From the NCBI RefSeq assembly GCF_014897815.1, contig NZ_JABUZG010000053.1:81038-145037 (forward strand): a stretch of 64,000 nucleotides of DNA, written 5' to 3'. Shown here piece by piece: positions 10,481-21,259 of the stretch. A program made the position numbers and the translations under genes. Numbering within the stretch: the stretch's first letter is position 1; every line of letters starts with the position of its first letter. The notes beneath the pieces are model-generated. The model did no database searches. It saw nothing but the letters and a program-made list of their open reading frames with translations, and was not told the origin of the DNA. Source of the stretch: Psychrobacter sp. PG1. Lineage in GTDB: Bacteria > Pseudomonadota > Gammaproteobacteria > Pseudomonadales > Moraxellaceae.

Positions 10481-10615
10481 AGTATTATTTATTATAAAAG
10501 CGCCATTAGCCATTGCAGCTGAGGGCGCTTACAGCAAGGTACATTAGCGTCAACTTGTCACGTTTCTGTATCCACTCTGTATGCGATGTGTATAAAGGAC
10601 ATAAAAAATGCGTCA

Positions 10616-11950
10616 TTACTGAATCGCAGGAAAAAACACTAAGACCAGATGCAACCAGCCTGCTAAAAACCCTGTCAAACCACCCAACACGATTAATGTC
10701 ATTTCATCTTCACGAAAAGCGGGACGTAATAAGTTCTGAAACTCATCTGGCGTCAGCGCGCGAATACGGTCACGAAACAGCCCAAATATTTTACTGGCAC
10801 GGCTTTCATTGAGCTCAGGATCTCGCAATGGCACCATTGTCGCAACAATTGACTTATCAATGATGGTGTTTTTTAGCTGTCCATATTCGCGGCGACCCAA
10901 GCCTAGGCGCAGTGTCGTACTAATCACTGGCGACTCTAGCACTTTATATAAATGCGACTTCATCAACTCACGCGTTTGCGCAGCACGGTCGCCATACATC
11001 ATCTCATTCATGATGTTCTCAAGCGTCACCAAATCTTTTACGACAATCTCAGCAAAAACCTCAGAAACCTCCTCTTGGCGTTTCATAAAACCGCCTTGCA
11101 AACGGTACTGGGCGATATGTGGTAATTGCGGTCTAATAAAGGGAAAGCGACTCTGGACGGCAAAAAACTTCACATAAGGAATAAATCGCGGCTCTACAGG
11201 ATTAAACACCATCCAAATAGCAATCCAATTGGTAAGAAAACCCCAAATAGCGGCAAAAAACGGCACTGTCCAATGCTGCGGCACCACCAAAAATATAAAC
11301 ATTTGGATAATACCGAAGACCAAACCAATCAAAGCACTGATATGCCAAATAAAATCGATCTCTTTTTGACCAACCTTCAAAAACATATTGACCATTAAAC
11401 GACGATCACTTTCCATCGTGTTAACAATCATTTTGCGCATATCAACCAAGTCTTCGACGTTATGGGTCAAGTCAGTCACCAAAGACTGCATGATATTGGG
11501 CAGCTCTTGATGCGCTTGAGCATAGACACGGCGCTTCAACGCATAAGGCAGATTACCCCACAGCGCTGGCGAATGGTCCAACATAATTTCATCAATCAAT
11601 GCTTCAAGGTTTTTGTCCACGGTATCCGTGATAAATACCGCCATCTGCTCAGGTTCCATCGCCTGAAAGAACTCATCAAGCGAACCAAGCTTTGATAGCG
11701 TTTGATCCACGATAACGCCTGATATCTTGCCAGCCTTTCGTGGGACGATACCTTGCCAGCCAATACCCGGCAACCCAAAAAACGGGAAGTTTGGAATACG
11801 AATACCCCGAAACTTAATCGGATAGAACAGCATTTTAAGCGCCATCCACACGTGTATCCATGTGACAAATGCGGTCACAGGCGGAATAGTCAGCATGGCA
11901 AAAAACTCTGGGTGTTCAGCTATTGTCTGCCACAATGAAGTTGCATCCAT
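10616..11950 (-). CDS. DUF445 family membrane protein
   Basis: 444 residues. Hydrophobic helices are at about 17-40, 205-225, 230-252 and at the very C-terminus (LGGLTGFLAGWLHLVLVFF). The centre is a long amphipathic helical region. DUF445 features include the repeated LGxLTGWxAIxMxF-like segment (FLTNWIAIWMVFNPVEP) and the VPRKAGKISG segment. Function of this inner-membrane family is not established. Start at 11950 is preceded by AGGGGC. It is a single gene, convergent with nothing and separated from ccmF by the palindromic element. Confidence 0.8.
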   Translation of the reverse strand: MDATSLWQTIAEHPEFFAMLTIPPVTAFVTWIHVWMALKMLFYPIKFRGIRIPNFPFFGLPGIGWQGIVPRKAGKISGVIVDQTLSKLGSLDEFFQAMEPEQMAVFITDTVDKNLEALIDEIMLDHSPALWGNLPYALKRRVYAQAHQELPNIMQSLVTDLTHNVEDLVDMRKMIVNTMESDRRLMVNMFLKVGQKEIDFIWHISALIGLVFGIIQMFIFLVVPQHWTVPFFAAIWGFLTNWIAIWMVFNPVEPRFIPYVKFFAVQSRFPFIRPQLPHIAQYRLQGGFMKRQEEVSEVFAEIVVKDLVTLENIMNEMMYGDRAAQTRELMKSHLYKVLESPVISTTLRLGLGRREYGQLKNTIIDKSIVATMVPLRDPELNESRASKIFGLFRDRIRALTPDEFQNLLRPAFREDEMTLIVLGGLTGFLAGWLHLVLVFFPAIQ

Positions 11951-12428
11951 GACTTATCTTGCCCCTGACAGGTTAATTGTCGTCGCTAATTAAAAAGGAT
12001 TAGCAAATTAGAACGCTTAACAAAAAGCCGCTCTGCCCATGATAATTATTATCAAATAAATCGCCTGATTTTAGCATACTTGCCATTCATTAGCACACGT
12101 CGAGCCTAGGTAAGTTGTGACTAGGGATGACACGTTTTACTATTACTTTCGATAGTAACAATATTAATATCATCTACAGGCGCTTTAGATAATAACGACC
12201 ACAAAATAAATGGCGGTGTACTGCGGCGGCTCATTTGTTCTGTTATAATTTGTGATTGTATGACCGCACATCGCTGTATATAGATTGAGGGATTATTATT
12301 TCAACTCATATCAGTCCATGTAATTGAAATTCTTATTATTATCCTTTATGCTCGCCGCACTTTGATGAACGACCCTGCCCTTTTACTCTCTTTTATTGAC
12401 TCACTGACCGTTTGGGCTCTTACTTTCT
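11951..12428. other. Intergenic region between DUF445 gene and mrdA
   Basis: 478 bp, AT-rich, holding the divergent promoters of both genes. I see no convincing small gene, RNA or terminator here. Confidence 0.5.
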
Positions 12429-14414
12429 ATGAATAAACCGCTAACCCCCAATACTGAACAGGTCAATCGTGTTTTCACCAGTCGTATTATTATCCTTGGA
12501 ATTCTGATATTTATTGGATTGAGCGGCTTGATCGTGCGTTATGGTTACCTGCAAGTCTATGCGCACGATAAGTATACGACGCAAGCAGACAATAACCGTA
12601 TTAAGCTGATCTCTGCACCGCCCAGCCGCGGCTATATTTATGATCGCAATGGGATCATACTGGCAGACAACCAGCCCGTATTTACGGCCATGTTAAGCCC
12701 TGATGAAGTCGAAAATCCAGAGCGTACGCTAAATTTGCTTGCGCCTATTTTTGAGCTAACAGATGAGAATATTACCGATATTTTAGCGCGACTGAGTAAA
12801 AGCAAAAACGATCCTGTGACCATCAAAATTGACTTAACCGATGCCCAATTGGCGCAGTTTAGTGAGCGCAAACCCTTTTTTCGCGGTGTGACCATTCAAA
12901 GCAAGCTGACACGTTCATACCCTTATGACGAGCTATTTGCACACGTCATCGGCTATGTTGGGCGTATCAATGATAAAGAAACCAAACGCATTGACAAAGA
13001 TCGCTACGCTGGCACTGACCTTATCGGTAAAATCGGTATCGAAGATTATTACGAGGATATATTGCTAGGGCAACCGGGTTATCAGTCGGTAGAAACCGAT
13101 GCTCTTGGCAATATTTTGCGTCAATTAGACACTAAACCACCCGTAGCTGGTAATGACATTACGCTGAGCTTAGATTATGGCTTACAGCAAGTCGCCCAGC
13201 AGCAGCTAGACGGTCGTCGCGGCGCTATCGTGGCAATCGATCCAAAAAATGGCGATGTATTGGCGTTTGTCAGTAATCCAAGCTATGACCCCAACCCTTT
13301 TATCTCAGGCATCTCCTTTAAGGATTATGGCAATCTGCGTGAAGATCTGGATCAGCCGCTCTATAATCGTGCGCTACAAGGGATGTATCCTCCTGCCTCC
13401 ACTATTAAGCCTTTTGAAGGCTTAGGCGGCATTCATTATGGGCTGCGTAATTGGGAAACCACTATCTATGATCCCGGTTATTTTAGCTTACCGGGAGACT
13501 CACATCGATTCCGTGACTGGAAGCGCGGTGGTCACGGGTCAGTAGATCTTAAAAAATCAATTATGATGTCGGTGGATACCTATTATTATAAATTGGCCTA
13601 TGAGATGGGCATCCAGCGCCTACACGATTGGATGACACGCTTTGGATTTGGTGAGCCGACAGGCATTGATTTGCCCAATGAAAAATCAGGAATTATGCCA
13701 TCACCGAAATGGAAAAAAGACACCTATGGTAAAGGCTGGTTGCCGGGTGAAACCATCTCAGTCAGTATCGGGCAGGGTTATTTCTTAGCCACACCATTAC
13801 AGATTGCCAATGCAACCGCCATGACAGCGAATAAAGGCTATCACATTACTCCGCATCTACTAAAAAGTAGCGATGGTGCAGCACAAGTTAACGTAATCAC
13901 TAAACCAGATGGTAAAATTGACTACAATGGCAAACCCTCTGACTGGTTACGTATGCATGATGCGATGGAAGATACAGTCAAAAGGGGGACTGGACGTGGG
14001 ATTTATACGCCGCGCTATCGTATTGCGGGCAAAACAGGTACTGCGCAAGTCAAGTCCATTGCGCAAGGCAAACGTTATGATAAATCTGCCATAGACAAAC
14101 GTCACTGGGATCATGCTTGGTTCAATGGTTTTGCACCCGTAGAAAATCCTGAGATTGCGCTTGCCGTATTGGTCGAAAATGGCGGTGGCGGTAGTAAAGT
14201 CGCTGCACCGATAGGTCGCGCACTATTTGACTACTGGATATTACAGCGCAAAAACGACCCTATCTTGCCACCAACGGCTGATCAACTAAAAGTCATCAAA
14301 CGCCAAAAAGCTTTTGAAAAATTGATGCGTGATGCCCAGCGTGAAAAAGAAGAAAAAGCGCTAGAAGAAAAGGCAGAGGCGGAAGCAGCTACGGCCACTA
14401 CGACCTCTGAGTAA
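12429..14414 (+). CDS. mrdA: Penicillin-binding protein 2 (peptidoglycan D,D-transpeptidase)
   Basis: Cross-links peptidoglycan in the elongasome together with RodA. 661 residues: cytoplasmic tail, one transmembrane anchor (about 19-40), the pedestal domain starting at PPSRGYIYDRNG, then the transpeptidase domain. Catalytic motifs: S-T-I-K (about 324-327) in PPASTIKPF, SVD (about 381) and KTGTAQ (about 534). The C-terminal tail is Glu/Ala/Lys-rich and low complexity. rodA does not follow; rsmD does. Confidence 0.96.
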   Translation: MNKPLTPNTEQVNRVFTSRIIILGILIFIGLSGLIVRYGYLQVYAHDKYTTQADNNRIKLISAPPSRGYIYDRNGIILADNQPVFTAMLSPDEVENPERTLNLLAPIFELTDENITDILARLSKSKNDPVTIKIDLTDAQLAQFSERKPFFRGVTIQSKLTRSYPYDELFAHVIGYVGRINDKETKRIDKDRYAGTDLIGKIGIEDYYEDILLGQPGYQSVETDALGNILRQLDTKPPVAGNDITLSLDYGLQQVAQQQLDGRRGAIVAIDPKNGDVLAFVSNPSYDPNPFISGISFKDYGNLREDLDQPLYNRALQGMYPPASTIKPFEGLGGIHYGLRNWETTIYDPGYFSLPGDSHRFRDWKRGGHGSVDLKKSIMMSVDTYYYKLAYEMGIQRLHDWMTRFGFGEPTGIDLPNEKSGIMPSPKWKKDTYGKGWLPGETISVSIGQGYFLATPLQIANATAMTANKGYHITPHLLKSSDGAAQVNVITKPDGKIDYNGKPSDWLRMHDAMEDTVKRGTGRGIYTPRYRIAGKTGTAQVKSIAQGKRYDKSAIDKRHWDHAWFNGFAPVENPEIALAVLVENGGGGSKVAAPIGRALFDYWILQRKNDPILPPTADQLKVIKRQKAFEKLMRDAQREKEEKALEEKAEAEAATATTTSE

Positions 14415-14450
14415 AAATACGCTAAACGAGATACGGTACATATAAATATT

Positions 14451-15137
14451 ATGAAAAAATCTATAAGCAGCCGCGAGCATAGGAACAATCATAAGAGCAA
14501 AAATATAGCTGCGGGCGACGTGCGGATCATTGGTGGTCAGTTTAAACGCCGTGTTGTACGGTTTATCGACGCAGAGGGTCTACGTCCGACCCCAGATCGC
14601 TTGCGAGAGACGCTGTTTAGCTGGCTACTTCCTGATATTCATGGCGCTTATGTGCTTGATAGCTGTGCCGGTAGCGGTGTCTTAGGTTTTGAAGCACTGT
14701 CTCGTGGTGCCGCGCATACCACCTTTATCGAAATAAATCCTGCGCAAAGTAATATGCTACGTCAAAGTGCTGAACAGTTGCATCTGAGCACTGATACCCA
14801 TCAAATTATCCAAGGCACTGCAGAGAGAGTATTGATGCAAGAGCAGATTGTTCCGCGCCCTTTTAATATTGTATTTATCGATCCACCGTATGCTCAAGAT
14901 CTGTGGCAACCTATTTTAATGGCATTGATTACCCAGTCATTAATTGATAGTGAAACCCTGATTTATCTAGAAGCGGATAAAGATTTAGAGAGCCAATTGA
15001 AGCAACTGGAAGAGACGCTTAATAAAAATCCAGATATCCAATCAGGTACTATTCAGCAAATAATCCGCTTTGAATGTGTCAAACAGACCAAGGTTGGACA
15101 AGTTGTTGCTGGACTTTATCGTTTATCATCGTCATAA
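14451..15137 (+). CDS. rsmD: 16S rRNA (guanine(966)-N2)-methyltransferase RsmD
   Basis: Methylates N2 of G966 in 16S rRNA with S-adenosylmethionine. Motifs: RIIGGQFKRR near the N-terminus, RPTPDRLRETLFSWL, the SAM-binding VLDSCAGSGVLGFEALSRGA, and the catalytic FIDPPYA. 228 residues, slightly longer than usual because of a basic N-terminal tail (SSREHRNNHKSK). Starts 36 bp after mrdA, so probably cotranscribed. Confidence 0.94.
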   Translation: MKKSISSREHRNNHKSKNIAAGDVRIIGGQFKRRVVRFIDAEGLRPTPDRLRETLFSWLLPDIHGAYVLDSCAGSGVLGFEALSRGAAHTTFIEINPAQSNMLRQSAEQLHLSTDTHQIIQGTAERVLMQEQIVPRPFNIVFIDPPYAQDLWQPILMALITQSLIDSETLIYLEADKDLESQLKQLEETLNKNPDIQSGTIQQIIRFECVKQTKVGQVVAGLYRLSSS

Positions 15138-15347
15138 TTGTCGGGTTAATGCCTGCCATTAACAAATTTTACAAATGTTTAGAACCGCTAAAAACTGGCC
15201 AACGCTGCAGTTTAATGTATATAAGGCGAAAATAAACCCCAATGCAGCTTGCAAGCGTAGGCACTACTGCTTATAATGTGCAGTCTGTTTTTTGAGAGCC
15301 CCGTTCCCAGCTAAACTCTCAACGAATTCTAATTTTAAGGTTTTATC

Positions 15348-15776
15348 ATGAAAACACTTAGTGCAAAACCAGCTGAAGTGACCCATGACTGGTATGTCGT
15401 AGATGCTGACGGCAAAACCCTTGGTCGCTTAGCCACTCAAATCGCTAGTCGCTTACGTGGCAAGCATAAGCCTTCTTTTACGCCGCACGTTGACACTGGT
15501 GACTTCATTGTTGTCATCAATGCTGATAAAATCACGGTAACGGGTAAAAAAGCGCAAGATAAAAAATACTATCGTCACAGTGGCTACCCAGGTGGTATCA
15601 AGGAAACCAACTTCAGTAAGTTGCTTGCACATAAGCCTGAAGATGTTCTACACAAAGCAGTTAAGGGTATGCTTCCAAAGGGCCCTCTTGGCTATGCGAT
15701 GATCAAGAAGCTGAAGCTATATGCGGGTACTGAACATCCACATACTGCACAGCAACCTAAAGAACTAGACATCTAA
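15348..15776 (+). CDS. rplM: 50S ribosomal protein L13
   Basis: 142 residues with the L13 signatures [37 protein letters not shown] and [11 protein letters not shown]. Full length. The 210-bp leader after rsmD should hold the promoter and a possible autoregulatory site. A purine-rich AAGG precedes the ATG. Followed 10 bp later by rpsI, the universal pairing. Confidence 0.99.
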   Translation: MKTLSAKPAEVTHDWYVVDADGKTLGRLATQIASRLRGKHKPSFTPHVDTGDFIVVINADKITVTGKKAQDKKYYRHSGYPGGIKETNFSKLLAHKPEDVLHKAVKGMLPKGPLGYAMIKKLKLYAGTEHPHTAQQPKELDI

Positions 15777-15786
15777 GGATATACTT

Positions 15787-16173
15787 ATGGAACGCAATTA
15801 CGGAACTGGTCGCCGCAAGACGTCTACTGCTCGTGTCTTTTTAGCTAAAGGTACTGGTAGCATCGTTGTTAACGGTAAGCCACTTGATGAGTATTTTAGC
15901 CGTGAAACTTCACGTATGGTTGTTCGTCAGCCTCTAGAATTACTTGACTCACCTACTGCTTATGACCTTTACATCACTGTAAAAGGTGGCGGTATTAGTG
16001 GTCAAGCTGGCGCAATCCGTCACGGCATCACGCGTGCATTGATTGAGCTAAACGAAGCCAACAAACCTGCACTAAAAGCAGCTGGCTTTGTTACTCGTGA
16101 CTCACGTCAAGTTGAACGTAAGAAATTGGGTCTACGTAAAGCACGTAAACGTCCACAATTCTCGAAACGTTAA
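15787..16173 (+). CDS. rpsI: 30S ribosomal protein S9
   Basis: 128 residues with [15 protein letters not shown] at the N-terminus, [15 protein letters not shown] in the centre and the basic C-terminal tail ending KRPQFSKR that reaches the P site. Translationally close to rplM, terminated by the hairpin at 16257. Confidence 0.99.
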   Translation: MERNYGTGRRKTSTARVFLAKGTGSIVVNGKPLDEYFSRETSRMVVRQPLELLDSPTAYDLYITVKGGGISGQAGAIRHGITRALIELNEANKPALKAAGFVTRDSRQVERKKLGLRKARKRPQFSKR

Positions 16174-16256
16174 TCAAAGCTATCTCTTATCTTTTTGCGG
16201 CTGTTGTCTTTATCTCAGAGCGACAGTCATAATATTAAAGAAAAGAGTAGATTTGC

Positions 16257-16297
16257 AAAACCTTATAAGCTGTTCGCAGCTTATAAGGTTTTTTTAT
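16257..16297 (+). terminator. Strong terminator of rplM-rpsI
   Basis: A perfect 14-bp stem closed by a TTCG tetraloop (CTG-TTCG-CAG) and followed by a run of seven T. Confidence 0.9.
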
Positions 16298-16404
16298 GGC
16301 TGATGACTTTTGCATTTGCTCGTGATTTTGTGCGTAAACCACCTTGCAAAGCAATGCTGACTACCCCATCATGATGATAACTTTTCATTATTAGTAACAA
16401 TTTT

Positions 16405-17496
16405 ATGAAAGCGCCTGAACAATACGACCCCAGCAAACCATCTGCCAAAAGCAGCCTGCCACTGCCAAGTACACAGCAGCCTGCTAAGTCCCCAACGATA
16501 CCTGCTGGCATGCCAACGATTACCCAAAATCATAAGCGCACAGCACCCATAGAAAAAAAGCCTTTTCAATGGCAGTTTTTGTTGCCTAAATATTGGGGCA
16601 TTTGGCTATTGGCAGCAATGATCTTACCCATCATATATTTGCCGCTACGATGGCAGTTTTGGCTGGGACGTCAGCTGGGCATACTTATCTATAAAATAGC
16701 AGGCTCACGTCGGCGTGATACGCTTATCAATTTGAAACTGGCTTTTCCAGAAAAACCAGACGTCGAGCGCGAATTGATGGCAAAACAAGTCTTTGTCAAT
16801 CAGGGCATTGGTGTTTTTGAAACCTTATGCGCTTGGTATCGTCCAAATGTTTTTACTCGTACCGTTTCAATTTCAGGATTACAGCACGTTATCAATGCAC
16901 AGAATGAGGGTCGTCCTGTTATTTTACTGGGCGCTCATTATACGATGCTTGATCTGGGCGGCATGCTCTGTACGCAATTTTTTCCGATGGATGGGATGTA
17001 TCGACCGCAGAATAACGCGCTACTTGATTGGTTTGTTTATAATGGTCGTGCCAGTATTCTTAGCAAGCAAATAGCCAGTCGTGACATGCGCAGTTTTGTT
17101 GAATCAATTAAAGCCGGTCACGTGATTTGGTACTCACCTGACCAAGATTATGGTCTAAAACAAGGCGTCATGGCACCATTCTTTGGTGTGCCAGCAGCGA
17201 CTATTACAGCATCACGGCGCATGGCAAAATTGGGCGACAAGGCACATCCACCCGCATTAATGGCGCTGCATACTTACCGGCAGACACCAGACAGTTTACC
17301 CAAAGGCAAACGCCCGCACTATCATCTAACGATTACCCCAGAAATTCAAAACTATCCAAGTAACGATGAATTGGCTGATGCGATGCGAGTCAATGAGTTG
17401 CTAGAGGGGTTGATTCGTATTGATCCCACTCAGTGGATGTGGTTCCATCGTCGTTTCAAAAATGGTCCTGATGGTCGTACTGATATCTATAAGTAA
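16405..17496 (+). CDS. Lysophospholipid/lipid A acyltransferase of the LpxL/LpxM (HtrB) family
   Basis: Transfers a secondary acyl chain to a lipid A precursor at the inner membrane. 363 residues: a Pro/Ser-rich N-terminal extension of about 50 residues, one transmembrane helix (about 66-88), then the acyltransferase domain with the HX4D motif (GAHYTMLDLGG, His about 178) and the SPDQDYG and WMWFHRRFKN motifs. LpxL and LpxM cannot be told apart from sequence alone. The start is uncertain because the extension is unusual. Confidence 0.88.
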   Translation: MKAPEQYDPSKPSAKSSLPLPSTQQPAKSPTIPAGMPTITQNHKRTAPIEKKPFQWQFLLPKYWGIWLLAAMILPIIYLPLRWQFWLGRQLGILIYKIAGSRRRDTLINLKLAFPEKPDVERELMAKQVFVNQGIGVFETLCAWYRPNVFTRTVSISGLQHVINAQNEGRPVILLGAHYTMLDLGGMLCTQFFPMDGMYRPQNNALLDWFVYNGRASILSKQIASRDMRSFVESIKAGHVIWYSPDQDYGLKQGVMAPFFGVPAATITASRRMAKLGDKAHPPALMALHTYRQTPDSLPKGKRPHYHLTITPEIQNYPSNDELADAMRVNELLEGLIRIDPTQWMWFHRRFKNGPDGRTDIYK

Positions 17497-17651
17497 GCGT
17501 GTATTGCTACGAAAGATCGCCAGAAAATTTGCTATACTTTGCAGCTTATATTTTTTATATTACCTACATATAAATAACAATGAATTTATAATAAATTGAA
17601 AAACAAAACTTTTATAAATAAAACCTTGATGAACCAAATAATGGATTTACC

Positions 17652-18737
17652 ATGAATAACACTCATATTTCTGACAACCAAGCTCCTGATCACTCAACGC
17701 AAGCCAAGCGTATTTTGACGGGCATCAAACCGACGGGTACCTTACATTTAGGAAATTACGTTGGCGCGATTCGTCCAGCCATTCAGTCTATCCAAAACAG
17801 TGATGACGAAGCATTCTTTTTTTTAGCAGATTACCATGGCATTATCGGCTGTTATGATCCTGCTATTATTCATGAATCGACCAAAGCCATTGCAGCGACT
17901 TGGCTTGCCTGTGGACTTGATCCTGAGCGCGTCACTTTTTACCGTCAATCAGATGTGCCGGAAATACCAGAGCTTGCTTGGATTTTGAACTGCTCATGTG
18001 CCAAAGGTTTAATGAATCGTGCTCATGCTTATAAAGCAGCTGTTGATATTAATATGAAAAAAGAAGACGTCGATCCTGATCAAGGTATCAACATGGGATT
18101 GTTTGGCTACCCTGTACTCATGGCAGCAGATATCTTGATGTTTAATGCCACACATGTGCCTGTCGGTCGCGACCAAATTCAGCATGTTGAAATGGCACGT
18201 GATATTGCTGGTACCTTTAATCATCGCTATAAAACGCTCTTTACCTTACCATTTGCCGTTGTAGATGACGATATCCCATTACTAACGGGTTTGGATGGTC
18301 GCAAGATGAGTAAGAGCTATGGCAACACCATTCCGCTATTTGGTGATTCTAATCCACAAGTTAGCGCCGAAAAGCAGATGCATAAGGCCATCATGAAAAT
18401 TGTGACCAACTCACAATTACCTGCTGAGCCAAAAGACCCTGACGACTCGGCTATTTTTGAGATTTATAAAGCCTTTGCGACCCCTGCTGAGATTGCCGAT
18501 ATGCGCGCGCAGTTTGCTGCTGGTATTGGCTGGGGCGATGCCAAGCAAGCCCTGTTTGAGAAAATAAATACGGAAATAGCACCCTTCCGCGCGCGTTATG
18601 AGCATCTTATGGCTAACCCAAAAGAGCTAGAAGAAATCTTACAAATGGGTGCAGAAAAAGCCCGTCGTCATAGCCGTAAGCAACTAGATAAAGCGCGTCG
18701 TGCCATTGGTATCCGTCCACTTGCCAAACTTAAATAA
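17652..18737 (+). CDS. trpS: Tryptophanyl-tRNA synthetase
   Basis: Class I synthetase charging tRNA-Trp. The HIGH-type motif is in [17 protein letters not shown] (about 25-41), the KMSKS motif in [12 protein letters not shown] (about 217-222), and FFLADYHG and [11 protein letters not shown] are Trp-site segments. 361 residues with a short hydrophilic N-terminal extension. Followed 35 bp later by scpA. Confidence 0.97.
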   Translation: MNNTHISDNQAPDHSTQAKRILTGIKPTGTLHLGNYVGAIRPAIQSIQNSDDEAFFFLADYHGIIGCYDPAIIHESTKAIAATWLACGLDPERVTFYRQSDVPEIPELAWILNCSCAKGLMNRAHAYKAAVDINMKKEDVDPDQGINMGLFGYPVLMAADILMFNATHVPVGRDQIQHVEMARDIAGTFNHRYKTLFTLPFAVVDDDIPLLTGLDGRKMSKSYGNTIPLFGDSNPQVSAEKQMHKAIMKIVTNSQLPAEPKDPDDSAIFEIYKAFATPAEIADMRAQFAAGIGWGDAKQALFEKINTEIAPFRARYEHLMANPKELEEILQMGAEKARRHSRKQLDKARRAIGIRPLAKLK

Positions 18738-18772
18738 TCATTTGATTATGTTAACCAAGATGGATACTAAGC

Positions 18773-19702
18773 GTGCAGACTGAGCTAAAAAATGAACAAG
18801 CGGCTTTACCAAAAGCCGCTCTTCTTTTAACTGTGCCTCAAGCCTCTGATTCTTTAGATATTAAGCGCGCGCACGACGGCTCAGTTATCAATGATATGTC
18901 TTTACGCATTTACCAGACATCCGTACAACATCTACCAGAAGATCTCTATGTGCCGCCGCAAGCCTTTGCCATTTGGCTTGAGCAGTTTGCCGGACCATTA
19001 GACTTTTTATTATATTTGGTCAAAAAAAATAATGTTGATCTGACCCAAATGCCGATACTACCCATAACTGAGCAGTATTTGGCTTACATCAGCGAATTAG
19101 ATACCGAGCATTTTGAATTGGCAGGCGATTATCTGTTGATGGCGTCCACGTTGATTGCCATTAAAACCGAGCTGTTGCTGCCCAAACCTGAAACTCCGAG
19201 CGATGAGCGTGATCCAAAAGCAGAACTGATTGAGCGCCTTGAAGAATATGCGCAAATCAAAGTAGCCAGTCAACGCTTAGATAATCTGGTGCGTCTTGAG
19301 CGTGATGTGTTTTTAGCCATGGTCAGTATGCCCGGTCAAGACGTCATGAATGCGGAATTACCTAGCTATTCGCCAAACCTTTTGATTGACAGCTTATTTA
19401 AAATGCAACTGCAGCCCGATTATCAAATGCATACCATTAAAGTCGACGCTGTTCCCCTTGCTGATCGTATTGCCAGTATTAGCCGACAGCTCAGTACGGA
19501 TGGTGAGCACTCTTTTTATGAGCTACTAGATAAAACACAAGGTAAAATAGGTGTGGTTGTCAGCTTCGTCGCCATACTAGAGCTGATAAAACGACAGTTG
19601 GTTGGTATCGTAAATACTGAGTTAGAAAGTCACCCTACCACTGACAATAATGATGCTGAAGACAGTCATATTAAACCCTTAACGTTACAGTGGTTGGCAT
19701 AG
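18773..19702 (+). CDS. scpA: Segregation and condensation protein A
   Basis: Kleisin subunit of the SMC-ScpAB condensin. GTG start. The core FAGPLDFLLYLVKKNNVDLTQMPI is the ScpA signature, followed by the helical N-terminal SMC-neck binding part, ERLEEYAQIK and a C-terminal winged-helix segment (FYELLDKTQGKIGVVVSFVAILEL). 309 residues with about 55 extra N-terminal residues. A start further in, at MSLRIYQ, is possible. scpB follows. Confidence 0.93.
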   Translation: MQTELKNEQAALPKAALLLTVPQASDSLDIKRAHDGSVINDMSLRIYQTSVQHLPEDLYVPPQAFAIWLEQFAGPLDFLLYLVKKNNVDLTQMPILPITEQYLAYISELDTEHFELAGDYLLMASTLIAIKTELLLPKPETPSDERDPKAELIERLEEYAQIKVASQRLDNLVRLERDVFLAMVSMPGQDVMNAELPSYSPNLLIDSLFKMQLQPDYQMHTIKVDAVPLADRIASISRQLSTDGEHSFYELLDKTQGKIGVVVSFVAILELIKRQLVGIVNTELESHPTTDNNDAEDSHIKPLTLQWLA

Positions 19703-19769
19703 TTATTATCGACCTGTCTATTCCTATAAATATCGATACACATTATCATTTAAAAAGAGTCGCTTTCTA

Positions 19770-20384
19770 ATGACAGATACTGACAATACCAAGCAAGATT
19801 ATGACAAACCACCCTCATTATCTAGCGCTTTACTGTCATTGACCGATGAGCAGCGACAGCATCTAGAAGACTTAAGCAAGCATATCGAAGTGCTATTACA
19901 TGCGTCCGAAGCGCCCCTCACCGCCACTGTCTTAAGAAAACACCTGTCTTTAACGGCTAAAGAGCTAACACAGGCTTTGGCGCTACTAAGACAGCGCTTG
20001 GATATGGGCGTACTAAGCTTGCACGAAACTGCCAGCGGTTATCGACTGCAAATCGCGAATAACTATAGTGCATTAATTCAACGCGTCTTCCCGCAGCGCC
20101 AAGAACGCCTGAGCCAAGCCTTACTTGAGACGCTTAGTGTGATTGCTTACAAGCAGCCAGTGACTCGTAGCGACATAGAGCACGTGCGCGGTGTCACGCT
20201 ATCGAGCAATATACTGCGTCAGTTGTTCGATAAAGGCTGGATTGAAGAGAAGGGCTACAAGGAAACCTTGGGTCGCCCAGCATTGCTACATACCACGCCA
20301 CAATTTTTAGATGCCTTTGGACTGAGTGAGTTGAGCGAGTTACCACCGATGCCAGATATCAGCGCCATCAAAGCGATGTCTTAA
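19770..20384 (+). CDS. scpB: Segregation and condensation protein B
   Basis: Partner of ScpA; homodimer of two tandem winged-helix domains. Seen here: HIEVLLHASEAPLTATVLRKHLSL in the first, and LLETLSVIAYKQPVTRSDIEHVRGV, the family signature, in the second, with KGWIEEKGYKETLGRPALLHTTPQFLDAFGL. 204 residues. Separated from scpA by 67 bp. Confidence 0.95.
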   Translation: MTDTDNTKQDYDKPPSLSSALLSLTDEQRQHLEDLSKHIEVLLHASEAPLTATVLRKHLSLTAKELTQALALLRQRLDMGVLSLHETASGYRLQIANNYSALIQRVFPQRQERLSQALLETLSVIAYKQPVTRSDIEHVRGVTLSSNILRQLFDKGWIEEKGYKETLGRPALLHTTPQFLDAFGLSELSELPPMPDISAIKAMS

Positions 20385-20476
20385 GCCTTTAGAGCGTGAA
20401 GCCTTTAAAAAGCGTTAAGCAATTAAAACATAGTATAGAAAAGATTTAGCATTATTCTCCAGAGAATCTTTATTCA

Positions 20477-20515
20477 AAAAAAAAGACAGATCGCATAGGA
20501 TCTGTCTTTTTTATT
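20477..20515. terminator. Bidirectional terminator between scpB and lolA
   Basis: AAAAGACAGATC-GCATAG-GATCTGTCTTTT: a perfect 12-bp stem with A-run and T-run flanks, between convergent genes. Confidence 0.88.
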
Positions 20516-20569
20516 TAATCAATAAAGCCGTTGATTAGCCATTAATAATTGGCTCTTGCTAACGGCCTA

Positions 20570-21259
20570 TTATTGATTGATAACATCAACGCCTTTTGGT
20601 GGCGTAAACTTAAACTGACTGCTACTGATGCTTGGGTTTAGTTTGATACTACTGAATTTGATGGAAGTGGTTTGACCAAGGCTGTCATTTAGCACCATCA
20701 TTACTGGCTTCCCACCACTAAAACTCATTGATAAGCTCTTAAAGCTGGCACTGTCTGATTTTGGGTACAGCACGTAGTAATTTTTATTGTCATATGGCTG
20801 GGTAATTTTAAAATTCTTGTCAATTTGGCTTGGGTCGCCTGATAACAGCAGTGCTGGTGTATTGCCAACTTGGCTGTCAACGTTTTGCTTGGTCGCTTGC
20901 TCTAAATCCTTGTCATAAACCCACATGGAGTTACCATTAGCGACGATCAGTTGCTGTGATGGCGACTTTGTTTCCCAGCGGAAATTATTTGGGCGTTGTA
21001 CACTCATCGTACCCGTAAAAGTACCACTGTTGGCACCTTTGGTCGTTTGGCTAAAGTTAGCCGTCATGCTTTTGGTATTTGTCAGCAGCTTGTTTAAACG
21101 TTTGGCAGCGGTCAAATTATCAGCTGGTGCAGCAGTAGCTGATTGTGTCAATACCATCATCGGGGCTGCAACACCAAGCGATGTCATTAATACACCAGCT
21201 AAAGCACCGTTCATCATTTTTTGTTTTAAAGTTGTTTTGTTGGTTAATAAAGTCATCAT
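20570..21259 (-). CDS. lolA: Outer-membrane lipoprotein carrier protein LolA
   Basis: Periplasmic shuttle that takes lipoproteins from LolCDE to LolB. 229 residues: a long signal peptide ending ATAAPA (about 44), then the LolA fold with MTANFSQTTKGANSGTFTGTMSVQRPNNFRWE, the QQLIVANGNSMWVYDKDLEQAT segment and a C-terminal FKFTPPKGVDVI. Good GAGAGGA Shine-Dalgarno sequence before ATG-ATG. Confidence 0.93.
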   Translation of the reverse strand: MMTLLTNKTTLKQKMMNGALAGVLMTSLGVAAPMMVLTQSATAAPADNLTAAKRLNKLLTNTKSMTANFSQTTKGANSGTFTGTMSVQRPNNFRWETKSPSQQLIVANGNSMWVYDKDLEQATKQNVDSQVGNTPALLLSGDPSQIDKNFKITQPYDNKNYYVLYPKSDSASFKSLSMSFSGGKPVMMVLNDSLGQTTSIKFSSIKLNPSISSSQFKFTPPKGVDVINQ